Source: Chitinophagaceae bacterium
GTDB lineage: Bacteria > Bacteroidota > Bacteroidia > Chitinophagales > Chitinophagaceae
Reading direction: 5' to 3'
DNA: 9,784 nt
NCBI GenBank assembly: GCA_019454915.1
Contig: JACFNM010000146.1
Coordinates: 1 to 9,784, forward strand
Shown one piece after another: positions 1-7,206 of the stretch (its first letter is position 1; the number at the start of each line of letters is the position of its first letter). The translations under genes were made by a program, and so were the position numbers. The notes beneath the pieces were generated by a model, which was given only the letters and a program-made list of their open reading frames with translations, did no database searches and was not told the origin of the DNA.

Positions 1-1592
1 GGATTGACACCTTTGCCCGTGAGTATTACGGAATAACTGCCTGAACCGGTGTTTAAAACGATAGAATCCAGATAATCATTTGTAGTTGTTGGTGTGAATT
101 TTACCGTAAGAGAATCAGTTTCACCGGGATTTATTTGAATTGGCGTAACAGCATCTGTACTAAAATCTGTTCCTATGCTGATTGAACTGATGGTTTGTGC
201 AGCAGGACTGTTGTTTTTAATCACGATGTTTTTTCCAAATGATATACCCGTTGGTACACTTGCAAAATCGAGCGTATCGGGTTGTATGGACAGTTCATCG
301 GTAAAAAATGTTGAAGCGTTGGAAAAGCTCCATCTTCCTTCCTGACTTTTGGTTCTCAGATATAAGGTGTGGCTGCCTTTGGAAAGCCCCGTTGTTGACA
401 CAGAAAAGGAGATGTTTTGAAGGTCAGTTGCCGGACTGATAGGGATAGTTGTGCCCATACCGGGTCCGGGATCGTCGTCAATAAAATATTCTGCTGCAAT
501 AATATTTTCGGGAGTCGCAGGTAAAGAAGGATAAGAGGGATCTCCACTTACGGTGAAATCCTGAATAGTGGAAAGGCTCCATTTTCCTTCGTTGCTCTTG
601 GTTCTCAGGTAAAATTGATGTACGCCATCTGTCAGACCGGAGATATCTGCGGATAAGGTGATGTTTGAAATATCTGTTCCCGGAGTAAGGCTTATCGGAT
701 ATCCGTTACCATGACCTGGGTCATTATCAATGAAATATTCTGCTGAAACAATATTCTGTGGGAGAATGACGGTTGGGTAAGCCGGATCAGTATCTATCGT
801 GAAGTCCTGTATGTTGGTTGTGCTCCAATTACCTTCATTGTTTCTGGTACGAATGTATAGTTTATGTATTCCTAAAGGCAGTCCTGACACGTCTATATTT
901 TGGGATATGTTCATCAGGTTTACATCGGGTGTGATGGTGATGGGATGACCGTTACCGTGTCCCGGGTCAGTGTCTATAAAATATTCAGCCGAGACGATAT
1001 TTTGGGGAGGTGCTATAATAGGATAATCAGGGTCGGCATCTATTATGAAGTCCTGTATGTTTGTGAGGCTCCATTTTCCTTCATTGTTTTTGGTGCGGAT
1101 ATACAGCTTGTGTACTCCAAGCGGTAAACCCGTAACATTTACCATGGCTGTTGCGTCTATAATGTTTATTCCCGGTGCGATGGTAATGGGTTGACCGTTA
1201 CCGAATCCGGGATCGTTATCAATAAAATATTCAGCGGCGATGATGTTTTGTGCAGGCGCCACGGCGTCATAGCCGGGATCAAAATCGATTATAAAAGATT
1301 TCAAAACAGTAGCACTCCATTTTCCTTCTGCATTGCGTGTTCTTAAACCGATATAGTGAAATCCATTTGTAATTCCGGAAAGATTTACGGAATTGGCTGT
1401 GATGTTAATATCGGTTCCGGGCGTGACGGATATAGCGGTGGCCTTACCGACGCCCGGGTCATTGTCTATAAAATATTCCGCGGCTGTAATTTGCTGTGGC
1501 GCAGCGGGAGCAGGAGGATATGGCGGATCATCCTGGCTATATGAAAATACTGAACAGAGCAAAAGGATAAAAAGGAGTAAATGCTGTTTCAT
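1..1592 (-). CDS. Large secreted protein with five 82-residue EYFIDxDPG repeats and a HYDIN/ASH-like domain (3' end beyond window)
   Basis: The minus-strand frame is open from the ATG at 1592 to the left edge: 530 complete codons, no stop. It starts with a signal peptide, MKQHLLLFILLLCSVFSYSQ, probably cleaved after Q20; C13 follows LLL, so there is no convincing lipobox. Residues 39-433 hold five tandem units, each opening with EYFID(N/T/D)DPGxG and carrying G-xx-G-x-H-xx-Y-x-R-T and EG(K/N/R)W(S) near the middle. From about residue 434 comes a PDTLDFASVPTG / IVIKNNS / FTPT / LTGKGV pattern, typical of HYDIN-ASPM-SPD2 (choice-of-anchor D) beta-sandwiches. Such architectures are common in Bacteroidota cell-surface or type IX secreted proteins, but the C-terminus, where a sorting domain would sit, is missing. 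The start is chosen because it alone gives the signal peptide; AAAGGA abuts the ATG with no spacing, so it is not a normal ribosome site. An adhesin or surface-structural role is inference. It follows the beta-helix gene on the same strand. Confidence 0.85.
   Translation of the reverse strand, partial: MKQHLLLFILLLCSVFSYSQDDPPYPPAPAAPQQITAAEYFIDNDPGVGKATAISVTPGTDINITANSVNLSGITNGFHYIGLRTRNAEGKWSATVLKSFIIDFDPGYDAVAPAQNIIAAEYFIDNDPGFGNGQPITIAPGINIIDATAMVNVTGLPLGVHKLYIRTKNNEGKWSLTNIQDFIIDADPDYPIIAPPQNIVSAEYFIDTDPGHGNGHPITITPDVNLMNISQNIDVSGLPLGIHKLYIRTRNNEGNWSTTNIQDFTIDTDPAYPTVILPQNIVSAEYFIDNDPGHGNGYPISLTPGTDISNITLSADISGLTDGVHQFYLRTKSNEGKWSLSTIQDFTVSGDPSYPSLPATPENIIAAEYFIDDDPGPGMGTTIPISPATDLQNISFSVSTTGLSKGSHTLYLRTKSQEGRWSFSNASTFFTDELSIQPDTLDFASVPTGISFGKNIVIKNNSPAAQTISSISIGTDFSTDAVTPIQINPGETDSLTVKFTPTTTNDYLDSIVLNTGSGSYSVILTGKGVN
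294..1478 (-). repeat. Five tandem protein-coding repeats, 246-bp period
   Basis: In-frame units begin at 1478, 1232, 986, 740 and 491 (residues 39, 121, 203, 285 and 368). Spacings are 82, 82, 82 and 83 residues; the fifth unit is about 66 residues and runs into the next domain without the closing DPxYP linker. Units 2 and 3 are the closest pair, about 55 of 82 residues identical by hand alignment; unit 1 is the most diverged. All units keep the opening IDxDPG, the GxH and YxRT core (unit 1 has GLRT) and the EGxW turn. At the DNA level the units have drifted, so this is a domain array and not a recent expansion. Confidence 0.9.
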
Positions 1593-1810
1593 TCCTTTAC
1601 GGTTTATTTTTTACCACAACAGTGCTTTTCGGTTATTGGTTTCTTTCATAACTCGTGTCATAACCTGTCCTTCCCTATAGTGGCGGGTGTTATTAACTGT
1701 CATTCGAATGCTATTCTTTTTGCCGCCATGGAATGGAGGAACCAGGGAGCACCAGGATTTTCTTAATGGCTGGTCTCGCCACCGGCTATCTGTATCGGTT
1801 TAAAAAATTA
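1593..1810. other. Intergenic spacer between two same-strand secreted-protein genes
   Basis: These 218 bp separate the stop of the beta-helix gene from the start of the repeat protein. I see no clear terminator and no Bacteroidota TAnnTTTG promoter element on the minus strand. On that strand a stop-free frame of 62 codons runs from 1799 to 1614 and ends in TAA at 1611-1613. Its only internal ATGs are late, the first at 1703, which leaves a 30-residue peptide beginning MTVNNTRHYREG. The frame is in register with the downstream gene but is cut off from it by the TAA. It may be chance, a gene remnant or part of a dispersed element; I do not call it a gene. Confidence 0.4.
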
Positions 1811-2857
1811 TCAGTTATTATTCTTCGAACTGAACGTGACTGACATTGTATTGGATCCCGAAGGAACGGTAGCCGGAACGGTCAATTGATAAATAGTGGG
1901 AATGTTTGGAATACCCGACAACCGGTAAGGATCGGTTGCACCAAATGCACCACAGTCAGGACTTGTGACAGAACCTATGGTAAGTCCTGCACCTTTAGCC
2001 GGGGAACCTGCAGCCAATTGCCATTGTCCATCCGTACTGTTGCCTGTTGCACCCGCGAACATGGCAGCGTCTGTATAGCCGTTACTGTTGTTATTGTTTC
2101 CCACAAAAGGAGTAAAGCCCGCAGGTGTGCCAATTGCCAGATTATTTTTTACCACACAATTGACAGCCGTGAATGTACTGTTATTGATAATATTGTTGGC
2201 GAAATAAGCCTCGTATATGCTAACCGTATTTCTAAAAACATTATTCCGGATGATATGCCCTTTGTTTTCCACATTTCCCATTTGTACTGGATTCATCACG
2301 ATGTTGTTTCTGAATGTCCAGTTTTTTAGAACGAAATCATTCAGGCTGATCGTGCCGTTAATATAGGATTGCCTGATCTCCCATCCTTCCATTGTTGTGT
2401 TAGGTGCCGGGGTATAATTGAGGCCGAAACCCCTAAAACTGCACCTGCTGATAATAATATTATCGGTACCTGAACCATTGTTAGAATTTCGTAAATCAAA
2501 ACCTTCCAGACCGATTATCTGGGAGCCACTCGCTGCAGAATCATAAATAATTGTATTAACGTTTGTTGATAATGTATTATACTGCAAACCGGAATTGCCG
2601 CCTGACCCGCTCAGGAAGTAACCATTACCAATGATCACCAGCCTTTTGCTGAGCGTAAAGTAGTTGTAACTTGTTGCACTACCTTCTATATATAGAGTGT
2701 CATCATTAGTTACCCGACTATCAGCAATAGCCGTATTTACCTGGTTGAAATCTGCGTTCACTCCGGGAGTGTTGTTCACTCTCCAGATTTTTGCCTGGCT
2801 ATCCTGAAACAGGAATAAGAAACCGGCTAAAAGAAACAAGGAAAAATTGCGATACAT
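1811..2857 (-). CDS. Secreted right-handed parallel beta-helix (pectate-lyase-like fold) protein, function unknown
   Basis: A 348-residue protein with an N-terminal signal peptide, a hydrophobic LFLLAGFLFLF core ending QDSQA, probably cleaved after A22. The mature part opens KIWRVNN and FNQVNTAIAD, the usual first turn of a pectate-lyase-like helix. Residues about 70-245 show short Asn-rich beta-coils such as IIISRCSFRG, WTFRNNIV, HIIRNNVFRN and CVVKNNLAIG, matching PbH1-type rungs. A GSPAKGAG segment (285-292) followed by PDCGAFG (300-306) is the closing pattern typical of secreted beta-helix proteins. The tail, about 315-348, is a Pro/Thr strand-rich stretch ending KNNN; I see no clear type IX sorting domain. 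No lyase catalytic residues can be assigned, so an enzymatic role should not be assumed; carbohydrate binding or a surface-structural role is possible. The same-strand repeat protein lies 218 bp downstream and a two-component operon is divergent upstream. Confidence 0.82.
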   Translation of the reverse strand: MYRNFSLFLLAGFLFLFQDSQAKIWRVNNTPGVNADFNQVNTAIADSRVTNDDTLYIEGSATSYNYFTLSKRLVIIGNGYFLSGSGGNSGLQYNTLSTNVNTIIYDSAASGSQIIGLEGFDLRNSNNGSGTDNIIISRCSFRGFGLNYTPAPNTTMEGWEIRQSYINGTISLNDFVLKNWTFRNNIVMNPVQMGNVENKGHIIRNNVFRNTVSIYEAYFANNIINNSTFTAVNCVVKNNLAIGTPAGFTPFVGNNNNSNGYTDAAMFAGATGNSTDGQWQLAAGSPAKGAGLTIGSVTSPDCGAFGATDPYRLSGIPNIPTIYQLTVPATVPSGSNTMSVTFSSKNNN

Positions 2858-2915
2858 AGCTTAGAATTTTTGTAATGAAAGATGACCTAAAGTTGGGCAG
2901 GAATTTCATTTTTTT

Positions 2916-2970
2916 CATTCCCTTAAAGAAGTGAAAATTTTGCCGGTACACTCCCTTTTTTAGGGGAATG
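2916..2970 (+). promoter_or_regulatory. 15-bp imperfect inverted repeat, candidate operator or leader hairpin
   Basis: The left arm CATTCCCTTAAAGAA (2916-2930) pairs with the right arm TTTTTTAGGGGAATG (2956-2970) across a 25-nt spacer. Thirteen positions are Watson-Crick, and the other two (2923/2963 and 2928/2958) would be G-U in a plus-strand RNA, giving an unbroken 15-bp stem in that orientation. On the opposite strand they would be A-C mismatches. It ends about 60 bp upstream of the minus-strand beta-helix start and about 258 bp upstream of the plus-strand kinase start. It could be a regulator-binding site for the beta-helix promoter or a folded plus-strand leader; the sequence does not decide. 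Confidence 0.45.
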
Positions 2971-3130
2971 AGGATCGGATATCTTTTTTATTTTATAGCT
3001 GCTATTTCCCTTTCTTTTGACAGATTTGTATCGGAGTCATTTTCTCATAACATGGGCTGTATAACCGATAAGAAACTTTGTTCACCCGAATCGGGGAGAG
3101 CGCTTTTTTTGAATCACCTAAAAAGGGGAG
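2951..3130. repeat. Long-range inverted copies of CTCCCTTTTTTAGG
   Basis: The 14-mer at 2951-2964 (CTCCCTTTTTTAGG) recurs inverted at 3117-3130, where the reverse complement reads CTCCCCTTTTTAGG, 13 of 14 identical. The first copy overlaps the right arm of the inverted repeat at 2916-2970. Each copy is also partly self-complementary (CCC, T/A run, GGG). The arrangement suggests repeated binding sites in the divergent promoter region, but low-complexity T and A runs inflate the match. Confidence 0.35.
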
Positions 3131-3152
3131 TCAAAATTATGGTGGCAATACG

Positions 3153-3160
3153 TTAATTTG
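3153..3160 (+). promoter_or_regulatory. Weak Bacteroidota -7-like element before the kinase operon
   Basis: TTAATTTG matches the Bacteroidota sigma-ABfr -7 consensus TAnnTTTG at five of six fixed positions and lies 67 bp before the ATG at 3228. I find no good TTTG or TTG at the expected upstream distance, so this is a guess by position and partial motif only. Confidence 0.2.
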
Positions 3161-3227
3161 TACCTGAATAGATTCTTTCAGAAAAATTACATAAGATCTC
3201 AGAAAGTGCCGGAATAACCTACGCAAT

Positions 3228-5192
3228 ATGAAATTAAGGTACCTGATAACCTCCATATTATTGTGGTCATTCTCTTTGAATGTCATAGCACAGAAGGATG
3301 TTGCTGACAGCCTTAAACAGGCTGTTGATCTGGCCAAGACTGACAGCCTGAAAGTGGAAGCACTTTATGAATACATGAAGTCAGTGGTTAATGACAATAC
3401 TTCGGGAATGGAACCTTACCTAAAAGAGATGATCCGGCTCAGCAAAAAAATAAACTTTAAGTGGGGGATTACGACAGGTTACATACTGGGCTTGGTTTAC
3501 TATAAAAATGTTGCAAAATTTGAAAATGCCTTTCTGTATGCCGATTCGGCTGAAGCGCTTATTAAAAATGATACCACCAGAGATATGCGGCTGAATAACG
3601 GCCATCTTTATAATAACCGGGGCAACCTTTACTACCGGTTGGGTGACTATGAGAAGGCTGCATCTGATTTTCTGGCAGGTGAAAAAATATTTCGCGAACT
3701 GGATAATAAATCGGTGGTGATTGTAACCAACGGATTATCCCTTTGTTACCAGGCCCTCAATATGCCGGATAAAGCATTGGAATATTCGTCGCAGGCCATT
3801 CAGTATGCACGCAATTTTGATGATAAGCGCTTGTTGGCAACCCAATTAATGAACAGGGCAAACTATTATGAAGACATAGACAATTATCCGCTGGCAGATT
3901 CAATTTTAAAAGAAGCGTGGAAGCTCGTCAAAGACCTCAACAATGACAAAAGTTTCTATGTTTACTACCTCAATGCCGCCGATGTGGAGGAGTTTTATTA
4001 TAAAAATCCCAAAAAGGCAATCGAACTATACAAAAAGGCCCTTCATTATGCGGAAATTGTCGGTGAAGTTAATTTGCAGGTCACCGCATTAACAAGCCTG
4101 GCCGGTTGCCAGAAGGATAACGGAGACAAAGGCTTTATCACAACGCTCACTTCTCTTCACCGGATTGTTGAAGAAAATAATATGATTCCCAGATGGCCTG
4201 ATGTATATGAGTTTTATGCAGGGTGGTACGCGCAACAAGGCGATTATAAAAAAGCTTACGAATATCATCAGCTTTTTAAAGATGCGGCAGATAAATTAAG
4301 TTCGGATAATGTCAAAAACAAAATAAGCATGCTCGAAACCCGCTTCAGGGTTGACAAAATGGACAGAGAGATTGTGGCACTCAGAGATGAAAAAAAGATT
4401 CAGCAACTTCAGATACAAAATAAAAACACCATCAACTATTTTCTTGGTGGCGGATTATTAGGTCTGATCGTTATTGTGATACTCGGCTACCGCAATTATC
4501 ATCAAAAGCAAAAATTGCAGAAGCAACGTATCAGTGAATTGGAAACAGAGCAGCGGCTCAGTGCAGCTCAGGCTGTGCTGAAAGGAGAGGAGCAGGAAAG
4601 AGCCAGGCTTGCAAAAGACCTGCACGACGGGCTGAGTGGTATGTTATCAGGAATCAAATACTCATTACAGGATATGAAAGGTAATTTAATTATGACCGCC
4701 GAAAACCGGCAGGCTTTTGAACGAAGCATGGATATGCTGGACAGTTCCATACAGGAGATGCGCCGTGTGGCTCATAACATGATGCCGGAGGCGTTAGTAA
4801 GATACGGGCTGGATGCGGCATTGAAAGATTATGTAGCAGAAATTAACAAAGCCGGGCTGGTAAAGATTATATACCAATCCATGGGATTGGAAGGCAAAGA
4901 AATAGAAAGATCGACTGCGCTGGCAATTTATCGTATTGTGCAGGAGTTATTGAACAATGTGATTAAGCATGCACAGGCTTCGGAGGCGCTGGTCCAGCTA
5001 TTTACTGAAAACGGAAAATTAGTGGTAAATGTAGAGGATAACGGGAAAGGTTTTGATACAAAACTTAGTGAGGAGAAAGGTGGAATGGGCTGGAGAAATA
5101 TCCGTTCAAGGGTTGAATTACTTAATGGAAAAATTGATTTACAGTCATCGGATCAATCCGGTACAGCAATAAATATTGAGTTCGATTTGTGA
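3228..5192 (+). CDS. TPR-domain sensor histidine kinase (HisKA_3/HATPase_c), first of a tandem pair
   Basis: A 654-residue membrane sensor kinase. The signal peptide MKLRYLITSILLWSFSLNVIAQ exports an alpha-helical sensory half with TPR-like hairpins, clearest at about 126-159 (LYNNRGNLYYRLGDYEKA), 167-200, 244-278 and 324-356. A membrane segment at about 404-424 leads into a coiled-coil linker. The DHp domain is HisKA_3 type, with phospho-acceptor H466 in KDLHDGLSG. The ATPase domain has the N-box with N577 (ELLNNVIKHA), G1 with D604 (DNGKGF) and G2 at 618-625 (GGMGWRNI). It should autophosphorylate in the cytoplasm and pass phosphate to the response regulator at 7210. The residue where NarX-type kinases carry the phosphatase Gln (DxxxQ) is Gly, G471. 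No strong Shine-Dalgarno precedes the ATG, as is usual in this phylum. The ligand is unknown; periplasmic TPRs usually bind proteins or peptides. Its last 231 residues are about 90% identical to the next gene. Confidence 0.92.
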   Translation: MKLRYLITSILLWSFSLNVIAQKDVADSLKQAVDLAKTDSLKVEALYEYMKSVVNDNTSGMEPYLKEMIRLSKKINFKWGITTGYILGLVYYKNVAKFENAFLYADSAEALIKNDTTRDMRLNNGHLYNNRGNLYYRLGDYEKAASDFLAGEKIFRELDNKSVVIVTNGLSLCYQALNMPDKALEYSSQAIQYARNFDDKRLLATQLMNRANYYEDIDNYPLADSILKEAWKLVKDLNNDKSFYVYYLNAADVEEFYYKNPKKAIELYKKALHYAEIVGEVNLQVTALTSLAGCQKDNGDKGFITTLTSLHRIVEENNMIPRWPDVYEFYAGWYAQQGDYKKAYEYHQLFKDAADKLSSDNVKNKISMLETRFRVDKMDREIVALRDEKKIQQLQIQNKNTINYFLGGGLLGLIVIVILGYRNYHQKQKLQKQRISELETEQRLSAAQAVLKGEEQERARLAKDLHDGLSGMLSGIKYSLQDMKGNLIMTAENRQAFERSMDMLDSSIQEMRRVAHNMMPEALVRYGLDAALKDYVAEINKAGLVKIIYQSMGLEGKEIERSTALAIYRIVQELLNNVIKHAQASEALVQLFTENGKLVVNVEDNGKGFDTKLSEEKGGMGWRNIRSRVELLNGKIDLQSSDQSGTAINIEFDL

Positions 5193-7206
5193 CAGATTGT
5201 ACTATTGGATGAAATCCGGGGTTAGTTATGCTTATGAATTATCGTTTAAGCTGAATATGAACCTTTTTAAATATTTTAAATTGTTGGTGGCTTTAGTACT
5301 CTCGCTCCGGATGGGTATGTTGAGTGCCCAACAGAGAACGCCACTTGATAGCCTGTTATCGGAAATAGAAACGGCTAAAGAAGATTCTAATAAAGTACTG
5401 TTGCTGCTGAATATTGGAAGGGAATTTGAAAACGAACGTCCTCTCCAAGCCAAAGATTATTACCGTCAGGCTCGTGACCTCAGTCAAAAAATCGGTTATA
5501 ATCGGGGCATCCTGAAATTTGCTGCCAACTACACTTACCTCCTCAATATGGAAGGGAAGTTTGATTCCTCTCTTGCTATCAATCTGCAGGCAGTTGATCT
5601 TGCTTTTAAAATTAATGATAAGGAATATCAGGGCAAATCGCTATTCAACACTGGCACATCATACAATTATCTGGGAGAGTATAAAAAAGCAATCGAATAT
5701 TATCTGAGGGGACGCCCCTATTTTGAGGGGGGAGATAATATATTAGTGGAGGGGCAGATAAATGACCTGCTGCAGACGCTAAATACCCAGCTTGGAAAAT
5801 ATGACAGCGGCATTGCTTATGGACGCAGAGCCGTCGTATTACTTCGTAAAGCTGGAGATGGCGATTTGTTTGCCGTTTCCTGTATGAACCTGGCCAACAA
5901 CTTCAGCCGCAAATTGCAAAATGATAGTGCATTCAGCTATTTGAATCAGGCCCTGTCCATTGCCCGGCTTGAGCACAACCTCAACTTAGAGGCAACCGTT
6001 CTAATCAATATTATACACATAGAACTGAATACATTCAATCTGGAAAAAATTAAAGAGAGGGCCGAACGCATTTTGTGGCTCAGCGGGCAAACGGACAACA
6101 TACCCAATAAAGCTATCGCTTACCGGGCATTGGGTATTTATTATCTCAGGAAAGAGCAGTTTGAAGAATCAAAGAAATTTCTTGATAGCTCTTTAAATCT
6201 CGCCAGCGCGGCCGGATTAAAAGATGAAATGCGAAAAACGTTAGAGGAGCTTTCCAACCTTCATTATGCCATGCACGATTATAAATATGCCGCTGTTTAC
6301 TTAGGAAGATCGGATAGTATTGGTAACGCTGTGATGGATGAGAAGCTACAATTGAATATTCAGGACTTAGAAAAAAAGTACGAAACTCAAAAGAAGGAGG
6401 CAACTATTCAAATACAAAGAGCTGAGATTGGTCAAAGAAAAACGATGAACTACCTGTTCGCTGGAGGCGCTGCAGCGCTACTCATTATCTTGTTGCTTTC
6501 ACTCCGTACTTACCATCAAAAGCAAAAACTTCAAAAACAACGCATTAGTGAACTTGAAACCGAACAAAGATTAAGTGCCGCACAGTCGGTGTTAAAAGGT
6601 GAAGAACAGGAAAGGGCACGGTTGGCTAAGGATCTGCACGATGGACTAAGCGGTATGCTTTCAGGAGTAAAATATTCATTACAGGATATGAAAGGAAACC
6701 TAATCATGACCGAAGAAAACCGGCAGGCATTCGAAAGAAGTATGGATATGCTGGACAGCTCCATTCAGGAAATGCGCCGCGTGGCGCATAATATGATGCC
6801 TGAAGTATTGGTGCGATACGGACTGGATGCCGCGATGAAAGATTATGTTGCAGAAATTAATAAGGCAGGAATGGTAAAGGTGGTCTATCAATCCATGGGT
6901 CTGGAAGACAAAGAAGTAGAAAAATCAGCAGCCCTGGCCATTTATCGTATTGTACAGGAATTATTAAATAATGTCATCAAACATGCCCGGGCAACAGAAG
7001 CGTTGGTTCAGCTATTCAATGAAAATGATAAATTAGTAGTCAATGTGGAGGATAATGGTAAGGGCTTTGATACCAGGCTCAGTGAGGAAAAAGGCGGAAT
7101 GGGCTGGAGGAATATCCGTTCAAGAGTTGAGTTGCTTAACGGAAAAATTGATTTACAGTCGTCACCCGATAAGGGCACTGCTGTTAACCTTGAATTTAAT
7201 ATTGCA
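4497..7206 (+). repeat. Tandem paralogous transmitter modules
   Basis: The segment 4497-5189 of the first kinase (residues 424-654) and 6511-7206 of the second (419-650) encode near-identical linker, DHp and ATPase modules. By hand alignment about 24 of 231 residues differ, mostly conservatively (I/V, L/M, K/R), with the largest cluster just before the end. The DNA is far less alike: in the 22 codons starting at the GEEQER motif's first Glu and covering the His box, 14 codons differ although every amino acid is the same. This is an old duplication under purifying selection, not a recent copy. Confidence 0.9.

Larger units (their letters stand above)
2858..3227. other. Divergent intergenic regulatory region
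   Basis: This 370-bp AT-rich stretch separates the minus-strand beta-helix gene from the plus-strand kinase operon, so promoters for both are expected here. It holds a 15-bp imperfect inverted repeat (2916-2970), a third related arm (3117-3130), a short CCCGA-A-TCGGG near-palindrome (3085-3095) followed eight bases later by seven T residues, and one weak -7-like element near 3153. The possible 62-codon ORF at 2968-3156 starts inside the inverted repeat, resembles nothing I know and is not called. Confidence 0.6.

Noticed and set aside
1356..1766. Plus-strand ORFs of 61-95 codons opposite the repeat protein and its upstream spacer
   Set aside because: They lie mostly antisense to a long frame with a signal peptide and regular repeats and have no coding features of their own.
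1886..2329. 147-codon plus-strand ORF opposite the beta-helix gene
   Set aside because: Its Cys- and Arg-rich translation with no domain pattern is typical of an antisense shadow; the minus strand gives a coherent secreted protein.
3085..3110. Possible intrinsic terminator (CCCGA-A-TCGGG then T7)
   Set aside because: The stem is about four or five base pairs with a tiny loop and is eight bases from the T run; no gene ends just upstream on this strand.
2968..3156. Plus-strand 62-codon ORF in the divergent intergenic region
   Set aside because: It begins inside the inverted repeat, has no ribosome site, its translation resembles nothing I know, and the region must hold promoters.
4568..6764. 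Similar antisense ORFs (MELSSIS...) in both kinase genes at 4568-4750 and 6531-6764
   Set aside because: They are mirror images of the conserved DHp coding sequence; their similarity follows from the sense-strand duplication.
4497..7206. Recent duplication or assembly artefact of the kinase genes
   Set aside because: Synonymous sites differ widely between the two copies and the sensor halves are unrelated in detail.
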